The notes under the pieces are model-generated. The model did not search any database. It was not told the origin of the DNA and saw only the letters and a list, made by a program, of their open reading frames with translations. A stretch of DNA of 14,866 nucleotides from JBBRYB01 sp038238115 (lineage in GTDB: Bacteria > Actinomycetota > Actinomycetes > Propionibacteriales > Nocardioidaceae). The stretch spans positions 1-14,866 of the forward strand of contig JBBRYB010000064.1 in assembly GCA_038238115.1 (NCBI GenBank). Reading direction: 5' to 3'. Position 1 is the stretch's first letter. Each line of letters begins with the position of its first letter. The position numbers and the translations under genes are program-made. Of the stretch, positions 7,751 to 14,206 are shown one piece after another.

Positions 7751-7900
7751 TTCAGGGGAGAAGAGGTGGGAAGGAGGGTATGGATGTGGGTGGGTGGGCG
7801 GGGAGTGGGGTAGTGGTGGGTGGCAGGGGTGTGGTGAGAGGGAAGTCTTGGGAGGGGGAGGTGAAGTGGCCTGGGTGGAGGCAGAGCGGAGGTCGGTGAA
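7751..7900. other. G-rich, C-poor strand-asymmetric tract
   Basis: Between 7751 and 7860 the plus strand has only four C, with many GGG/GGGG runs separated by one to a few bases (for example GGGTGGGTGGGCGGGG near 7788-7804). It lies upstream of the relaxase promoter. The plus strand could fold into G-quadruplexes. The tract codes for nothing plausible in any frame. Confidence 0.7.
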
Positions 7901-7927
7901 ACAGCAGCCGAGCGATCGATGGCGGCA

Positions 7928-7946
7928 GCCCTTTCCGATGAAGGGC
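7928..7946 (-). terminator. Hairpin downstream of the ATPase gene
   Basis: GCCCTT (7928-7933), a seven-base loop, and AAGGGC (7941-7946) lie about 20 bases past the stop of the ATPase gene. There is no T-run on the minus strand, so it is at best a weak or Rho-dependent terminator, or an mRNA-end stabiliser. Confidence 0.3.
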
Positions 7947-7966
7947 CCCGTCAATTGAAAGTTGCG

Positions 7967-9244
7967 TCAGGGGGCCATGGCGCTGAGTGGTGCTGTGACC
8001 GTGCCGTCATCGGTCGCCAGCACTGGGCCGGTTCCTGTGACCACGAGTCGGAACGCCGGCTCTCCGATCGCTGCGATGTCGACTTGTGCGATCACCGCTT
8101 CCAGCGATGCGGCGCCGACGGTGAATTGCTGGCCACCGAGCTTGACCTCAACCGCGCCCCAGCGTCCGTCCGGGAGCGTGATGATCGCGTCGATCTCCTT
8201 TTTGTTGGAGTCGCGATAGTGACTGACCTCGCCGTCGATACGCGAGGCGAGCACGGTCAGATCATGAACGACGGCACTCTCGAACAGCGTGCCGAGCGTA
8301 TTGAGGTCACCCCGTAGCTTTCGGGGACCGGCGCCCAGGGCCGCAGCGGCAAGGGCTGGGTCGACCAGGTGGAGCTTCGGTGAGGTACGCACCCTCGCCC
8401 GCGATCGCAACGCCGGGGTCCACGGGCGCTGGGCTTCAACGATGAACAGCCGCTGGAGCAGGCCGACATAGTTACTGACCGTCTCCTCATCGATCGCTGG
8501 CGCGACCGTGCGGATGTCGGCCGCGAGTGTCTTGTAGGTGACCTCGGAGGCCACCGATCGCGCGAGCGCGGCGATGAGTTGCTTGACCACCTCGGGCTCA
8601 TGCCGGATGTCCGCGATGCGGTGGATGTCAGTACGCGCCACATCGTCGATATAACCGCGCAGTCGATCCGCGGACTGAGCTGGCGAAAGCGCAGTCATCG
8701 CGGGGAAGCCTGGCCGCAGCAGGTTGTCGATGACGGTGTCGAGGTGGGGGGCTGCGCCAAGATCAGTCTTGGGCAGCTCCCCATCGAACAGGCCCGAGAG
8801 GCTCACCGCGCCCGTTGGTCCGTCGAGCTTCTCCCACCACGACATGGTCCGCTCACGCAATCGCAGGTATCGTCCTGCCCCGGTGTGCCGAGTGACGTCG
8901 TCCGGAGGGACCGAGGAGCCGGTGAGGATGAACCGCCCGGGCTCTGTAGCGGAGTCGACGGCACGACGCACCAGGTTCCACAAGTCCGGGGCGACCTGCC
9001 ACTCGTCGAGCAGCCGGGGTGCATCGCCTTCGAGGAGTGAACGCGGCGCGACTTCCAGTACGCGCCGGACGTCGGCATCGTCGATGAAGACGTAAGAGGC
9101 CGCGGCGTGCAAGGCCGTCATCGTCTTGCCGCTTGCGCGCGCCCCCTCGATCACCACCGCCCCCGAGGCAGAGAGGGCGCGTTGCACCGCGCTGTCGATC
9201 ACGCGTGGCCGGTACTCGCGTCCGAGTGCCGCAACCGTATCCAT
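7967..9244 (-). CDS. AAA ATPase with C-terminal DUF4143 (PD-(D/E)XK-like) domain
   Basis: 425 residues from ATG 9244. Residues 1-170 form an AAA_14 ATPase: Walker A GARASGKT (34-41), Walker B RLLDEW (77-82), and sensor strand FILTGSS (106-112). Residues about 200-380 match DUF4143: GYIDDVARTDI, a winged-helix-like middle (YKTLAADIRTVAPAIDEETVSNYVGLL), then LHLVDPALAAAALG, and KKEIDAI with Glu350/Asp352 plus AVEVKLG with Glu366/Lys368, the spacing of a restriction-nuclease-like core. The family is common in bacteria and its function is not settled; stress, defence or mobile-element roles have been proposed. The start follows a leaderless pattern: TACATT on the minus strand (9256-9251) ends six bases before the ATG, with TCGGCA 17 bases further up. 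A start at 9388 would run through the repeats and is unlikely. Confidence 0.9.
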   Translation of the reverse strand: MDTVAALGREYRPRVIDSAVQRALSASGAVVIEGARASGKTMTALHAAASYVFIDDADVRRVLEVAPRSLLEGDAPRLLDEWQVAPDLWNLVRRAVDSATEPGRFILTGSSVPPDDVTRHTGAGRYLRLRERTMSWWEKLDGPTGAVSLSGLFDGELPKTDLGAAPHLDTVIDNLLRPGFPAMTALSPAQSADRLRGYIDDVARTDIHRIADIRHEPEVVKQLIAALARSVASEVTYKTLAADIRTVAPAIDEETVSNYVGLLQRLFIVEAQRPWTPALRSRARVRTSPKLHLVDPALAAAALGAGPRKLRGDLNTLGTLFESAVVHDLTVLASRIDGEVSHYRDSNKKEIDAIITLPDGRWGAVEVKLGGQQFTVGAASLEAVIAQVDIAAIGEPAFRLVVTGTGPVLATDDGTVTAPLSAMAP

Positions 9245-9280
9245 GAAGGCAATGTACTGCTTTCGGGGCGCTCTGCCGAC

Positions 9281-9360
9281 GATTGCAGGATGGCTAGGCG
9301 GATGATTGCAGGACTGCTGACCGGATAGTTGCAGGATGCGTGGCCGGATGGTTGCAGCCG
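9281..9360. repeat. Tandem 23-24 bp repeats upstream of the ATPase promoter
   Basis: Units start at 9281 (GATTGCAGGATGG...), 9304 (GATTGCAGGACTG...), 9328 (GTTGCAGGATGCG...) and a partial one at 9351 (GTTGCAGCC...). Each carries TTGCAGGA (TTGCAG in the last), and the first three end in GCGGAT or CCGGAT. The array abuts the predicted -35 box of the ATPase gene (9279-9274). Regular spacing of about two helical turns suggests protein-binding sites. Confidence 0.7.
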
Positions 9361-9383
9361 ACCGCCGAGCCAAAGTCGACGCT

Positions 9384-9406
9384 CTCATGTGCTAACTCAT
9401 GTGCTA
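9384..9406. repeat. Direct repeat CTCATGTGCTA, possible integrase arm sites
   Basis: The 11-mer CTCATGTGCTA occurs at 9384-9394 and 9396-9406, twelve bases apart. On the other strand it reads TAGCACATGAG. Between here and the integrase start, GGTAGCAC occurs twice (about 9608-9627). Such short repeats beside an integrase gene are typical of arm-type binding sites, but no attachment core could be assigned. Confidence 0.4.
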
Positions 9407-9651
9407 CCGACCCTGTAGATCCATGTATTCCGACGATGTCATTTGCTGCACCGATATGGATTTCACGCTTAATTTGAGCGCGAAACGGGGTCTCGAGGCA
9501 TGGCGGCGTTCCGGGGGACGCGTCAGTTCAACTCCCCCCTCGCGCACATCCGCTCCGGGTCCATGACCTGGGGCTTTGTTCTTTGTCGGACCAAGCCTGC
9601 AGAATCCAGGTAGCACGGTGGTAGCACCAGCCTCACTCCGGAGGCGTGGCT

Positions 9652-10797
9652 ATGGCTTGGATAGAGAAGCGCCAGCGCGGCGACGGTGGCGTCTCCACGC
9701 GGGTGGTGTGGCCCCTGGGAGGCACTCGCGATGGTGCGTATCAGGCGGAGACGTTCAGCGCCGGCAGCGATGCTCAGAACCTCGCGCGGGATCACGGCTT
9801 CAAGAAGATGGTCGACGCGGCCGGGCAGCGGTGGCCCGACGGCTGGGGCAAGGGCGAGGGGTTTGTGCGCCCGCCGGGTAAGGCCGACCCGTTAAAGGTG
9901 CCGCCGCGGTTCGTCGACATCGGGGAGGAGTACGTCCGCAAGATTGTCGACCTGTCGCCGGGGCAGCGGAAGCGCTACCTCGGGCAGCTCCAGGTGCTCG
10001 CCGGGACTCGGGTGCGCGGCTCGCTGGTCTTCACCCGGCCGGTCACCTCGATCCACGAGTCCGACATCAAGACCTGGCTCATCGACTGGGACAGGTCGCT
10101 CAAGACCAAGGCCAACTATCACGGCCTGATGCACGTGGTCTTCGCGTACGCCGTGAAGCGCGCCTACCTCGTCGCCAACCCCGCCATCGGCACGGCGCCC
10201 AAGCAGTCCCACGGAGACCTGCTGAGCGTGACTGTCGGCACCGGTCTTCGGTTCGGCGAGGTCAGCGCTCTCTGGGTCGGCGACGTAGATCTCGACCACC
10301 GAACCATCCGGATCAACAAGGCGTGGAAACGCAACGGCGAGGACGACGCCACCGACACCCCGGGGTGGCTCGCCAAGCAGCTACAGGCCCAGCACACGAT
10401 GCGCGACCACCACCTCGGCAACCCGAAGACTCCGAAGTCGCGCCGCACCATCACGATCTCCTCGGCGATCGCCAAGGCGTTGCGGCAGCAGATCGAGGGC
10501 AAGCAGCCCGACGACTTCGTCTTCACCAGCCGGACGGGCCTGCCGCTGCACAACGGCGACTTCTACATCCACGTCTGGCGCAAGCTGATGAAGGCGCTCG
10601 CGGCCGAGGGGATCGCGCCGTTCCAGTTCCACGATCTCCGCCATACCCACGTGGCCTGGCTCGTGGCCGGAGGGACTCCATTGCCGAACATTTAGGCACG
10701 ACTCGGTCACGAGTCCATCACCACCACGATCGACACCTACTGCCACCTGTTGCCGGCGGGCGACGAGCTGAGCTCCGAGATCATCGACCCGCTCTGA
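9652..10797 (+). pseudogene. Phage/ICE-type tyrosine integrase with an amber codon and internal deletion
   Basis: ATG 9652 has GGAGG at 9640-9644; the GTG six bases earlier is too close to it. The N-terminal part (WIEKRQRGDGGVSTR...) is the usual arm-binding strand region, followed by a core-binding domain (SPGQRKRYLGQL, SLKTKANYHGLMHVVFAYAV). Catalytic residues: Arg in GTGLRFGE, Lys in NPKTPKSRRTI, HDLRHTH, then after a TAG codon (10693-10695) ARLGHESITTTIDTYCHLL with the second His and the Tyr. The TAG replaces a probable CAG (Gln). About 40-50 residues normally found between NPAIGTAPKQSH and GTGLRFGE are missing, without loss of frame. With the TAG the product stops before the nucleophile, so the gene is dead unless the amber is read through. 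Confidence 0.85.
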
Positions 10798-10834
10798 CCG
10801 GCGGCACGATCCGACCACAGGCTGGTGCGTGAAC

Positions 10835-10863
10835 GTGTTGCTTTCTCGATCTGCGTGCAACAC
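10835..10863. promoter_or_regulatory. Inverted repeat in the toxin-antitoxin promoter region
   Basis: GTGTTGC (10835-10841) and GCAACAC (10857-10863) are perfect 7-base arms separated by 15 bases, just before the ribosome site GGAGGAG of the toxin gene. Ribbon-helix-helix antitoxins bind such sites to repress their own operon. A -35-like TTGCTT overlaps the left arm; the -10 is weak. Confidence 0.5.
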
Positions 10864-10878
10864 ACTGGAGGAGCGGCG

Positions 10879-11109
10879 ATGATCTTCGACCGGATCGAGT
10901 GGGACGAGCACAACCTCGACCACGCGACCAGGAGGCTCACCGCCGCGGAGATCGAGCAGGCGATCTGGAACGCCGATCGGATGTTCCCGCACCGGGCGCA
11001 CGCCGACCGGGCACTGTTCCGGTCGGTGACCGACGGAGGCAAGGCCGTCGTGGTCATCGTCCAGATCGTCGGCGACGGAGTACGACCGATCACCGGATGG
11101 GAGGCGTGA
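10879..11109 (+). CDS. BrnT-like toxin of a type II toxin-antitoxin pair
   Basis: 76 residues from ATG 10879, preceded by GGAGGAG. FDRIEWDEHNLDHATRRLTAAEIEQAIWN has the opening strand-WDE-N-x-x-H-helix pattern of BrnT ribonuclease toxins. The second half (RALFRSVTDGGKAVVVIVQIVGDGVRPITGWEA) gives the two beta strands and final R-x-I-x-x-W. In the known family the toxin cleaves RNA and halts growth. The antitoxin gene starts two bases after the stop. The order toxin-antitoxin is that of brnT-brnA and is opposite to most toxin-antitoxin operons. It is slightly shorter than usual (about 90 residues). A related DUF4258-type toxin is the alternative. Confidence 0.7.
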   Translation: MIFDRIEWDEHNLDHATRRLTAAEIEQAIWNADRMFPHRAHADRALFRSVTDGGKAVVVIVQIVGDGVRPITGWEA

Positions 11110-11110
11110 C

Positions 11111-11422
11111 ATGGCGAAGAAGACCGAGGCCGAGCTGGCCGACTACTACAACGAGACCGAGGACATCTCCGAGTTCGATTTGGAGCACCCCGAGCCCGTG
11201 ACGATCCGGCGAAACGTGACCATCTCCGTCCGCTTCTCTGACGAGGAGATCGCGGAGCTGCGCGCCCGTGCCGAGCAGGCCGGCGTCAAGGTCACCTCGT
11301 TCATCCGCGCGGCCGCGCTCGAGGCGGCCAGTCCGGTTGATCGCGCGGCTCTGGGCGAGCTGGCTCGCGACCTGGAGCAGCGAGCTCATCATGTTGCCGA
11401 GTTTGTGGCTCGGGGCGCGTAG
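11111..11422 (+). CDS. BrnA/CopG-type ribbon-helix-helix antitoxin
   Basis: 103 residues. An acidic N-terminal part (AELADYYNETEDISEFDLEHPEP) probably wraps the toxin, and is followed by a ribbon-helix-helix domain: VTISVRFSDEEIAELRARAEQAGVKVTSFIRAAALEA (about residues 36-72), with the strand pairing in a dimer to touch DNA. The C-terminal helix (LGELARDLEQRAHHVAEFV) is unusual in length for BrnA. The protein should neutralise the upstream toxin and repress the operon through the inverted repeat at 10835-10863. It follows the toxin stop by one base, so the genes are translationally coupled. Confidence 0.75.
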   Translation: MAKKTEAELADYYNETEDISEFDLEHPEPVTIRRNVTISVRFSDEEIAELRARAEQAGVKVTSFIRAAALEAASPVDRAALGELARDLEQRAHHVAEFVARGA

Positions 11423-11638
11423 AGCATCGTCAGGGCGACACCGATGGACACACTTTGGACCCGTCTAAGACAACGTCACGCGATCCGGATGAGCGGGCGT
11501 TGGAGGAACGCGGTCATTCGCGGCGAAATGACGCACTCTCTGGGGCAAATCCGGGCGGGCGTCGCCCTCAGCGCGGCTATGAGTGGACGATCTGAGCGGA
11601 CCCAGCTTCCCAGCTGGTTTAGCAACGTCTCCAGCGGG
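11423..11638. other. Intergenic stretch without a recognisable gene
   Basis: This lies between the convergent antitoxin and hydrolase genes. No open frame has family resemblance, and no clear bidirectional terminator was found. It may be a join between two insertions. Confidence 0.4.
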
Positions 11639-12388
11639 TCAGCAGGCGCGCCCAAACGCCACGATCCGGTCCCAGGCATCGCGCGAGGCGTCGGCCCACT
11701 CGGCGTGGTCACGGTCGAAGAAACTGTGCGGCGCGCCCGCGTAGATCGTGATTTCGTGCGGCTTTCCGGCCTCGTTCAACGCGGCGTCGAAGTCGCGGAC
11801 GTCTTCGACCGGGACGACCTGGTCGGCCTCGGCGAACAAGCCCAGCACCGGGACACGAAACTCCCCAATCCGCTCGAAGGCCGAGGGGAAGTTCCCCCAC
11901 TCGGCCGGTCCTCCGTAGGCCGCGATCACCCCATCTACAGCGTGATCGGCATAGCCCTCTCGGATCGAGATCAACCCCCCGAAGCAGAACCCCAGGACGA
12001 CGACCCTCCCGACACCCAGCGACTCGCGCAGGTGGGTGATCGCGACCCCGACATCGTCGCTCGCCTGCTCGGCGGAGTAGATCCCGAGCGCTGGCCACGG
12101 GTCATCCTCGGGATCGCGTGGCTCGATGCCGGAAGTGCGCCCAAAATAGTCGATCGCGACGGCGTCGAAGCCGACGGACGCCAACGCCTCGGTGAGGCGT
12201 TCGTAGAAGGAGAACAGACCGCGCATGTCGGGGAGCACCACGAACCCGGTGCCACTGGATTCCACGGCCTGCGCGACGAATGCCCGGAAAGGGCTTCCGT
12301 CCGTCGTTGTGAGCGCGACCGGGGCGCCCGATGGAAGCGGCCGGGTCAGGCCCAGGTCAGGCAATTCGGAGTCGACCGGCACGCACAT
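11639..12388 (-). CDS. Dienelactone hydrolase family protein
   Basis: 249 residues, complete, from ATG 12388 with GAGGAGG upstream. An alpha/beta-hydrolase fold is visible: VVLPDMRGLFSFYERLTEALASVGFDAVAIDYFGRT, then the nucleophile elbow GFCFGG with Cys135, Asp189 in LFAEADQVVPV, and His221 in AGAPHSFFD. This is the Cys-Asp-His triad of dienelactone hydrolases, which open the lactone ring of dienelactones in chloroaromatic breakdown, though many members have other ester substrates. No aromatic-degradation genes are nearby, so the substrate is unknown. It lies directly downstream of recombinase remnants on the same strand, which suggests cargo or insertion-site DNA. A hairpin (12435-12451) lies in its leader. 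Confidence 0.9.
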   Translation of the reverse strand: MCVPVDSELPDLGLTRPLPSGAPVALTTTDGSPFRAFVAQAVESSGTGFVVLPDMRGLFSFYERLTEALASVGFDAVAIDYFGRTSGIEPRDPEDDPWPALGIYSAEQASDDVGVAITHLRESLGVGRVVVLGFCFGGLISIREGYADHAVDGVIAAYGGPAEWGNFPSAFERIGEFRVPVLGLFAEADQVVPVEDVRDFDAALNEAGKPHEITIYAGAPHSFFDRDHAEWADASRDAWDRIVAFGRAC

Positions 12389-12576
12389 GGCCCTCCTCGG
12401 CGCCTTGCTGGCGGGCGCGGTGTCTCCTGAGTGTCGCCCACGCGGTGGGCGTGCGCAATCGGCAGAGACGTAGGAGGCGGCAGAGCAACGCCACGTCTCG
12501 CGCGATGACCGTTTGACGCCGAACCCTGTATCCGCTCATCGGCATTATGCCGGTGATCGGGGTGGTCGCTGGTCAT
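12389..12576 (-). pseudogene. Possible stub of the third gene of the recombinase operon
   Basis: ATG 12576 overlaps the recombinase B stop (ATGA), exactly as recombinases A and B overlap in the first copy. The frame begins MTSDHPDHRHNADERIQ but then becomes low-quality Arg/Pro-rich sequence up to the hydrolase start. Operons of this type usually carry a small third protein here, which appears to be cut after a few codons. A 13-base palindrome (CGGCATTATGCCG, 12540-12552) sits inside. No other gene is visible in this interval. Confidence 0.3.
12435..12451. promoter_or_regulatory. Hairpin in the leader of the hydrolase gene
   Basis: CGCCCAC-GCG-GTGGGCG is a perfect 7-base stem with a 3-base loop, about 50 bases before the hydrolase start. 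It could be a terminator for the recombinase operon (no T-run) or an operator. Confidence 0.3.
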
Positions 12577-13280
12577 GAGGCTTCGCCTTTCGTGAGGCCA
12601 GTGAGGAGCTGGTCGAAGAGGTCGGCCCGGTGGTCTTGGCCCTTGGCTACTGCGTCGTCGTGCTGGGCTTGCAGGGTGGGTCGGAACTCGATGCTGGTCT
12701 GGAAGAACGTGCAGGTTTCGCAGATCGATTCGAAGGCGCAGTCGAGCTCTGGCGGTCGGGTGCAGTAGCCGTTGCCGAGGTGTCGGTGATGCTCTCGGCG
12801 GAGTCGGGCCATCTTGGGTCCGATGATGTCGGCGGGCAGCGATCCGGCCTGTGCGTAGAGGGTGTCGACCTTGGCGGTGACGGCGAAGTACTCATCGGCG
12901 ACGGTGCGGTTGGCGATCTTGGCGTAGCGCAGGGTCATGTCCATGCTGCGGTGGCCGAGCATCGCTGCGATCGCCTCCAAGGACATGCCGCGGTTGATGG
13001 CCTGGGTGGCCAGGGTGTGCCGCAACTGGTGGGGGTGGATGTGCCGCAGACCGGCGGCGGCGCCGGCCTTGTTGATGAACCGGGTCACGGTGTGCCGGTC
13101 GAGGGGTCCGGCCGTTCTCCCGGGGCAGCAGAAGCGGATGGTCGGCGGGAACGTAATGGGTGCGGTAGTCCTCGATCAGTTCCACCACCTGGGGGTGCAG
13201 CGGCAGGTAGCGGTCCTCTCGGAGCTTGCCGACCGGGACGTGCAGCCAGGGTGCGGCGCCGATCTGGACGACGGCGTCGG
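12573..13280 (-). pseudogene. Tyrosine recombinase B, copy 2: 5'-deleted, frameshifted, intact C-terminus
   Basis: The 3' part is intact: HPHQLRHTLATQAINRGMSLEAIAAMLGHRSMDMTLRYAKI holds His-x-x-Arg, the second His and the Tyr nucleophile. The C-terminal extension has four closely spaced Cys (GYCTRPPELDC, ICETC), probably a zinc site. Upstream, AVVQIGAAPWLHVPVGKLREDR through PRENGR is in another frame: one extra base near 13106-13112 compared with copy 1. Everything before AVVQI, including the box-I Arg, is missing, because at 13280 the sequence jumps into relaxase-like DNA. Over 12954-13280 it is about 83% identical (by eye) to 2712-3036. It is inactive, but its C-terminus shows what copy 1 lost. 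Confidence 0.85.
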
Positions 13281-14037
13281 AGCGCCGATGTTGCGACCGA
13301 TCTGCGTCGCCCTCGCGCTGAACCGGCCGGCGTACGGCGCCAGTTCGCGGATCTCGCCGGACCCCGGGTCGAGGGTGAACCCCACCGCGGCGAGGGCGGC
13401 ACGGAACTCCGGGTCGGTCTGCATCGCCGCATGCCCGATCCCGTTCAGCGCTTCGATGCTGTCGCGGAACCCAACCGTGTGCAGGCCACGCCACTTGCCC
13501 TCGGCGAAGACCCGGGCGTTGAACTGGAGGTGGAGGTGCCGGTGCGGGTTCCCTGCACCCGGAGATCGCCGCCGCGTACGACGCAGCACAGGATCGTGCC
13601 GCGGAGCAGATCATCAGCTGGGTCGCCGAGCACGCCACCACCCGGGTCGGACCACGCGGCAGGCAGGTCCAGGTCCCTGTCGAGCGGATCGAGGCCCTCA
13701 CTGTCCGCCACTAGACCTCGCGTGCCGGCGAGGCGGCCAAGGACCAGGTCTTCGGTCCGTTGACGGTGATCTCGACGAACCGCACGGCGTTCGGGTCGTC
13801 CCGCAGCCGACCACGGGGCGTGCCGGTGGCCGGATCGCGACCGGCGACCCAGGCCTCGTATGTGTCACCGTCCAGCTCGCCGAGGTCCTCGACACCGTTC
13901 TGCGGTGAGGCACCGAAACGCCGAGCCACACCGGTGCGGTCGGCGAGGTAGTAGTCGTCGGCACGGGAGCGATCAGCCTCGACGTACGCGCGCGCCGCGG
14001 AAGCCGCTCCGCGGTAGACCTTGACGCCACCATCCAT
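13281..14037 (-). pseudogene. MobF relaxase remnant (second relaxase), rearranged
   Basis: ATG 14037 starts MDGGVKVYRGAASAARAYVE, RADDYYL and further N-terminal relaxase sequence down to VNGPKTWSLAA near 13731. The next expected piece (LHPEIAAAYDAAQ ... VRH, TSRAG) is present but on the opposite strand (13553-13728). After it the minus strand resumes exactly with GNPHRHLHLQFNARVFAEGKWRGL, the histidine-triad region, until GRNIGA at about 13281, where it is fused to recombinase B. The helicase half is gone. At protein level it is clearly different from the relaxase at 4148-7693, so this is a second element's gene and not a recent duplicate. Confidence 0.85.
13553..13728 (+). pseudogene. Inverted internal segment of the second relaxase
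   Basis: On the plus strand this segment reads LHPEIAAAYDAAQDRAA, VAEHATTRVGPRGRQVQVP, VERIEALTVRH, stop (TAG), TSRAG. It aligns with LHPDVSEALDAAQADA, VTRVGPRGRQEVVP and VHKTSRAG of the intact relaxase (residues about 110-168). The TAG stands where Lys is expected. Both flanks on the minus strand are the adjoining relaxase pieces, so flipping the segment restores the gene order to within one base. Confidence 0.8.
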
Positions 14038-14102
14038 GCTCAACCACAACCAACAATCGGCCCGAAAATGGATCGTGGGCCACCCGTCCACGGGCGACCC
14101 AT

Positions 14103-14117
14103 CTACGACTTTCGTAG
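14103..14117. promoter_or_regulatory. Palindrome upstream of the relaxase remnant
   Basis: CTACGA-CTT-TCGTAG is a perfect 6-base inverted repeat followed by CATGCGTGC. It aligns with the centre and right arm of the palindrome upstream of the intact relaxase (ATCTAC ... GTAGCATACGTAC), so the two relaxase promoters probably shared a type of regulator. Confidence 0.5.
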
Positions 14118-14206
14118 CATGCGTGCCGACGATTGAGGAGCGCGTCTGCGAGGATCAGGACCGTTTTCTCGAGGAGATTCTTGGCGCCGACGACAGTCAA
14201 CAGAGG

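Noticed and set aside
7694..7954. N-terminal extension of the relaxase to ATG 7954
   Set aside because: The added 87 residues are a Pro/His-rich translation of the G-rich tract and cross the operator; ATG 7693 has a ribosome site and matches the family's usual N-terminus.
9281..9360. CRISPR array
   Set aside because: Units are contiguous imperfect repeats of 23-24 bases with no unique spacers, and no cas genes are present.
9245..9388. Longer start for the DUF4143 ATPase at 9388
   Set aside because: It would translate the tandem repeats and the promoter; conserved sequence begins after ATG 9244.
9478..9546. tRNA-like fold: GCGCGAA and CTCGCGC can pair as an acceptor stem about 69 bases apart, with TTCAACT before a C-run resembling a T-loop
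   Set aside because: The T-stem does not pair (GTCAG against CCCCC), there is no D-arm or anticodon arm, and the acceptor has a mismatch. At most a fossil attachment site.
11444..12430. Plus-strand frame of 328 codons
   Set aside because: It is antisense to the dienelactone hydrolase, whose motifs are complete.
12630..13908. Long plus-strand frames over the second recombinase/relaxase copy
   Set aside because: They are antisense to recognisable recombinase and relaxase sequence; only the inverted segment 13553-13728 is genuinely plus-sense, and it is in another frame.
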